Assembly (NCBI GenBank): GCA_008508345.1
Contig: QNGE01003275.1
Location: 7,585-71,584 of the forward strand
Direction: 5' to 3'
DNA: 64,000 nucleotides
Source of the DNA: Paragonimus westermani
Taxonomy: Eukaryota > Platyhelminthes > Trematoda > Plagiorchiida > Troglotrematidae
Shown here: in pieces, positions 60,940-64,000 of the stretch
Position numbering within the stretch: the stretch's first letter is position 1
Layout of the letters: each line of letters starts with the position of its first letter
Translations under genes and position numbers: made by a program
Notes under the pieces: model-generated
The model's database searches: none
The model's input: the letters and a program-made list of their open reading frames with translations, nothing else
What the model was told of the DNA's origin: nothing

Positions 60940-61060
60940 GACCGGTACCAAGATTCCTGCCATGTTTTCAGGAAGCAACTGTGTTGACCACTGCGCCAGT
61001 GGTTTGGCATTAGGCACGACTGAATTATCATATGCAATTGCTTTGCTGTGTCTAAGTAAG
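60940..61060 (-). mobile_element. tRNA-derived SINE (family 1), degraded
   Basis: The - strand has CACTGGCGCAGTGGTCAACA (A box) and a decayed B-box region ending GGTACCGGTCGTGAC. Related to the copies at 16.7 and 39.4 kb. Confidence 0.6.
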
Positions 61061-61640
61061 ACTCAAATGACTTCATCACATCAAGGTGGGACAAAGCTGT
61101 CCCATTAAATTTAACTGATGAACCAAAGAGCATGACTTCCCACAACTCTAAATCACGAAAACTCTTAACTTGTTAAGAGATATTTTGTTTGCTGGTGAAC
61201 AATAGATGACTAGTTGTTGCTGGTTTCTACGATTCTAACCCAAAGCAAAGTCATGTGGTTACGTAGTAGAATTTTACTTTGAGTAAACACACTGCCGGAG
61301 TGCCTTCACACGGTGTTGGAGACATGCCTGCCAGTGTTAGCTTTTCATGATGACGGATGTGAGTAGTAGTCGTATAGACTATGCCACTATACAGCTCGCT
61401 CGTGAACACTTGTGAGTTCCACGCAAGCTCACCAAGATACGATAAAGGAAGAATCAACATCAGGGCCAATGTTTATGATGCGGAATTCTGTCCACTGGGA
61501 TGAACACAGCCTGGCGCTTAATCACGCCTGACCACGGAAAGCAACAATAAATAGCCCAGTGTTTTTAGTTGTGTTACTAATGAGCAGTTTGGAAGATTTG
61601 AGAAGTTTAAAGTAAATCGGTTGCATAAAAAGTCAGTAAT
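61061..61640. other. Non-coding, nothing recognised
   Basis: Presumably a gene A intron. No motif or repeat recognised. Confidence 0.35.
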
Positions 61641-61644
61641 TCGG

Positions 61645-61750
61645 CCAGATTCAAACCAATGACGAAAACGGCATACTCAAGCTTGGCGAGCGCTCTACCG
61701 GGTGAAATATGAAGTCACTCTGAGAGCTCAGAAACTTCAATTCTGGACTC
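61645..61750 (-). mobile_element. tRNA-derived SINE (family 2)
   Basis: The - strand has CACCCGGTAGAGCGCTCGCC (A-box region) and CATTGGTTTGAATCTGGCC (B box) in SINE-like spacing. It shares AAGCTTG...GTATGCCGTTT with the copies at 22.4 and 32.7 kb. Confidence 0.6.
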
Positions 61751-62430
61751 TGTCACTCACCTGTCCGTAATACAGTTTCATTGCCCGACAGCGGCGTTGG
61801 TGTGTGTAGGCGTAAGATGTTTGAGAAATCCTGCTGGGGCACCTGCTTCCTGGTTCAACTGGTGAATTCTATATACGAAGGTGGGACGGGTGGGTGACAG
61901 TCCTATTGTGAAATTTCCAGGCTCCTTGCATGGCTTCAACTCTCGGCCAGTAGAGCGCTTTTTGCTATTGGGCATGATTTTTCGGTCGTTGGTTCTGCAC
62001 ACTCGAGCTCTTTCTAAAGGATAATGGTTGTTTCTAACTCAGGTTGGGTTGAAGTAAACTTCAGTCATAAACCAGCCTTTCTACTGGGATAACTTGTCCA
62101 GCTTACTCTTTTCGAATCCGAAACAGATACTTTTCCTGGCATTCTACCGGCAGGCTTTGTAACTATTTTTGACATCTGTGTAACTTCAAGGATGAGTACC
62201 GTGATTATCTGTTAACACAAAATTGCAAGTTATTTCGAAACACTTACCGCATGAAGTATATGCTCACCGTTCTTCGAGATACAATAACCACGAGTGAGAC
62301 GTGTAACATGCAGGCCAGCCGATTCTAATTTGAATGCCCGTGACTTCGCAGACCAACCTTCGGGCAACGGGACGCACCAGGGGACAGCGTTCTTCCAAAG
62401 TAGGGGTCCGAACAACAGCCCTGAAAAGAG

Positions 62431-62575
62431 AAAAAGTACAAACATGCGTGAGCCGAAGGCCCAGTAAGCCATGCACACGACTTACACAAACGCAAACTAA
62501 AACGGCACCGACAACACAGCAGCGCGTCCCGTTCCGTGCGTGCTCGCTGGTTTCGGATGCGCGTTACAAAAGCAT
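62431..62575. repeat. Third copy of the left-end module
   Basis: It shares CGTGAGCCGAAGGCCCAGTAAG-type sequence, CACACGACTTA.AC.AA and a GCGTTACA.AAG end with the units at 384-482 and 566-672, same orientation, about 62 kb away. Slightly longer in its second half. Confidence 0.6.
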
Positions 62576-63121
62576 ATGTTATAGTCAAGACAACGTGTAC
62601 AAAGTTTGAACTGTGGGATCGTCGACTGATATTAGCAGGATAATTACTGTCTCCCATCAAGGTGATCCAACCTTCTGGGTACTCTTCACAAGGAAATGCC
62701 ACCTAAGATCCAGATTTAGGGAAATAACCAATAAGGTTGCTTTATGGGTAGGTAGAATGGATTCCGAATGCCAGTCATAGCATGGGTTTGCACCAGTGAC
62801 ACGTTCTAGCAAGAACATGGCCGAGTACAGTGTTTATCATCACAGGGGCTGGCTGAAAAGTATCGGTGAAATGGAAGCCTGCATTCATTTATGAGTATAA
62901 TGTATAAACATTATATTCTCGACAGCTTATTAACGGCTTGTGTTTTCTTTACATATCTCTGTCGCATAAATAACAGTGCAATCAGTACTTCTGATCCGAA
63001 ATATAGGCATCGTTGTTGCGCGTGTATTAGGAACAACATTGTCACCCATGGTCTGTTCTGCTAGTTGACCTGTGTGAGTCTCCAAACTCGGAAGGACATC
63101 TCACGGGACAGAAGAGAAGTT

Positions 63122-63181
63122 GTCCCTCTTAAGGGGCTATATATATATACATATATATTCATGTACGTTCTCAAGAGGGAC
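63122..63181. repeat. AT-rich hairpin
   Basis: GTCCCTCTT (63122-63130) and AAGAGGGAC (63173-63181) enclose a TATATATATACATATATATTC-type loop. Weaker pairing extends outwards (AGAAGAGAAG against CTTCTTTCC). Confidence 0.6.
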
Positions 63182-63184
63182 CGT

Positions 63185-64000
63185 CTTCTTTCCGACCCAT
63201 GAAACTACACATATATATACATACAGTTAACTTGCTTGTGAGATTTGAGTAGTATCCACCTGATGTTTGCTTTCATCAGATGAACGAGAGTGCTGATGTT
63301 CACCTTCCTGTCTTACCATGCCATTCAGTGTAGTTAAATTTACTCTGCGACACAGAATTTATCAGAATCAGATGGCAATCTGATTTCGTCTGCAGGACTG
63401 TTTAGTTGAGATGTTGGTTCTGCCTAAACCTCAAAACGACTGGATTGGTGGTCAGCCAGTACACTTCAGACAATAGACGACCGTGATATAATGGACTAAT
63501 GAAGTCACTGAAAGTTAATTGATTAGTAACCAAGTTCTTCTGCACTCAGTACGACCATCAACTCAGTTAAGTTTTATCACTCTTAGACATGGCTGTATGG
63601 GACTGAAGCCGAGTTAACAAAACCACACATTATGTCATATGTCCTGTTTTTAAATGCAAGCTGGTTGTAAAATTTTGTCTTCTTGATATAGTTTGTTTGA
63701 TTTTGACTATCTGACTGCATAAGTTGTCAATTCTGGTGTATCTTTGTAATTCACGTATTGGCTGATTTCGGTTTAGCTGTCGTTTGACAGTCATTCCCGG
63801 ATGATGATACTGATTCCGCTTGTCAAATACTGTACGTTTAACTGGCGTAATACAGCTTGGATTAACGATGTGACGAACGACTGTTTTTGCTAGTTATCTC
63901 TCAAGTCAATATGGTTACATTGATTTCATCAAGACTTGCCATGAGATGTACCACAAAAATCACGAGATGAATGTTCACGATTGACAATAATGGTAACTGC
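63185..64000. other. Right end, non-coding
   Basis: AT-rich, only short open frames. No exon in phase with gene A could be chosen with confidence. Confidence 0.35.

Overview
The window looks like flatworm (Platyhelminthes) nuclear DNA, probably a tapeworm or a fluke. The evidence is a roughly 40-45% GC, repeat-packed sequence; genes split into short exons with GT-AG introns as small as about 30-50 nt at the 5' end and up to 7-8 kb further in; and several retroelement classes that are abundant in flatworms (Penelope-like elements with GIY-YIG domains, CR1-like and RTE-like LINEs, a Ty3/gypsy element, tRNA-derived SINEs). No bacterial features (operons, ribosome binding sites, CRISPR) are seen. 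One undetermined base (n) lies near 9336. The species assignment is inference.

Host genes. The main gene (gene A) is on the + strand from the ATG at 19533 to at least 60845. It consists of 14 to 17 short exons whose splice phases join without a break over almost the whole length. The predicted protein is soluble, helical, charged and partly coiled-coil-like, and I do not recognise it. Its introns hold most of the mobile DNA of the right two thirds of the window. A second candidate gene (gene B) is on the - strand between 15481 and 11758. It has very small introns (29 and 38 nt) and a hydrophobic C-terminus. Two isolated exon-like reading frames on the + strand (about 7166-7410 and 15640-15880) may belong to further genes.

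Layout. 1-1110: GC-rich end with a module repeated twice, and once more near 62.5 kb. 1.1-6.3 kb: nothing recognisable. 6.3-7.2 kb: cluster of palindromes, including a 587-bp foldback element. 8.9-10.4 kb: decayed CR1-like LINE (+). 11.7-15.5 kb: gene B (-). 16.7-17.2 kb: SINE pieces. 17.4-19.3 kb: Penelope-like element (-), just upstream of gene A. 19.5-61 kb: gene A, with in its introns Penelope fragments (20.6, 35.5 and 38.5 kb), LINE fragments (28.5 kb CR1-like, 48.5 kb RTE-like), SINE inverted pairs (22.4 and 39.3 kb), and a truncated Ty3/gypsy element with a second LTR in opposite orientation (54.9-59.6 kb). 61-64 kb: SINE pieces, the third copy of the left-end module and an AT-rich hairpin.

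The gene models rest on splice signals, open frames and phase agreement read by eye. No homology search or transcript data were available, so exon limits are predictions.
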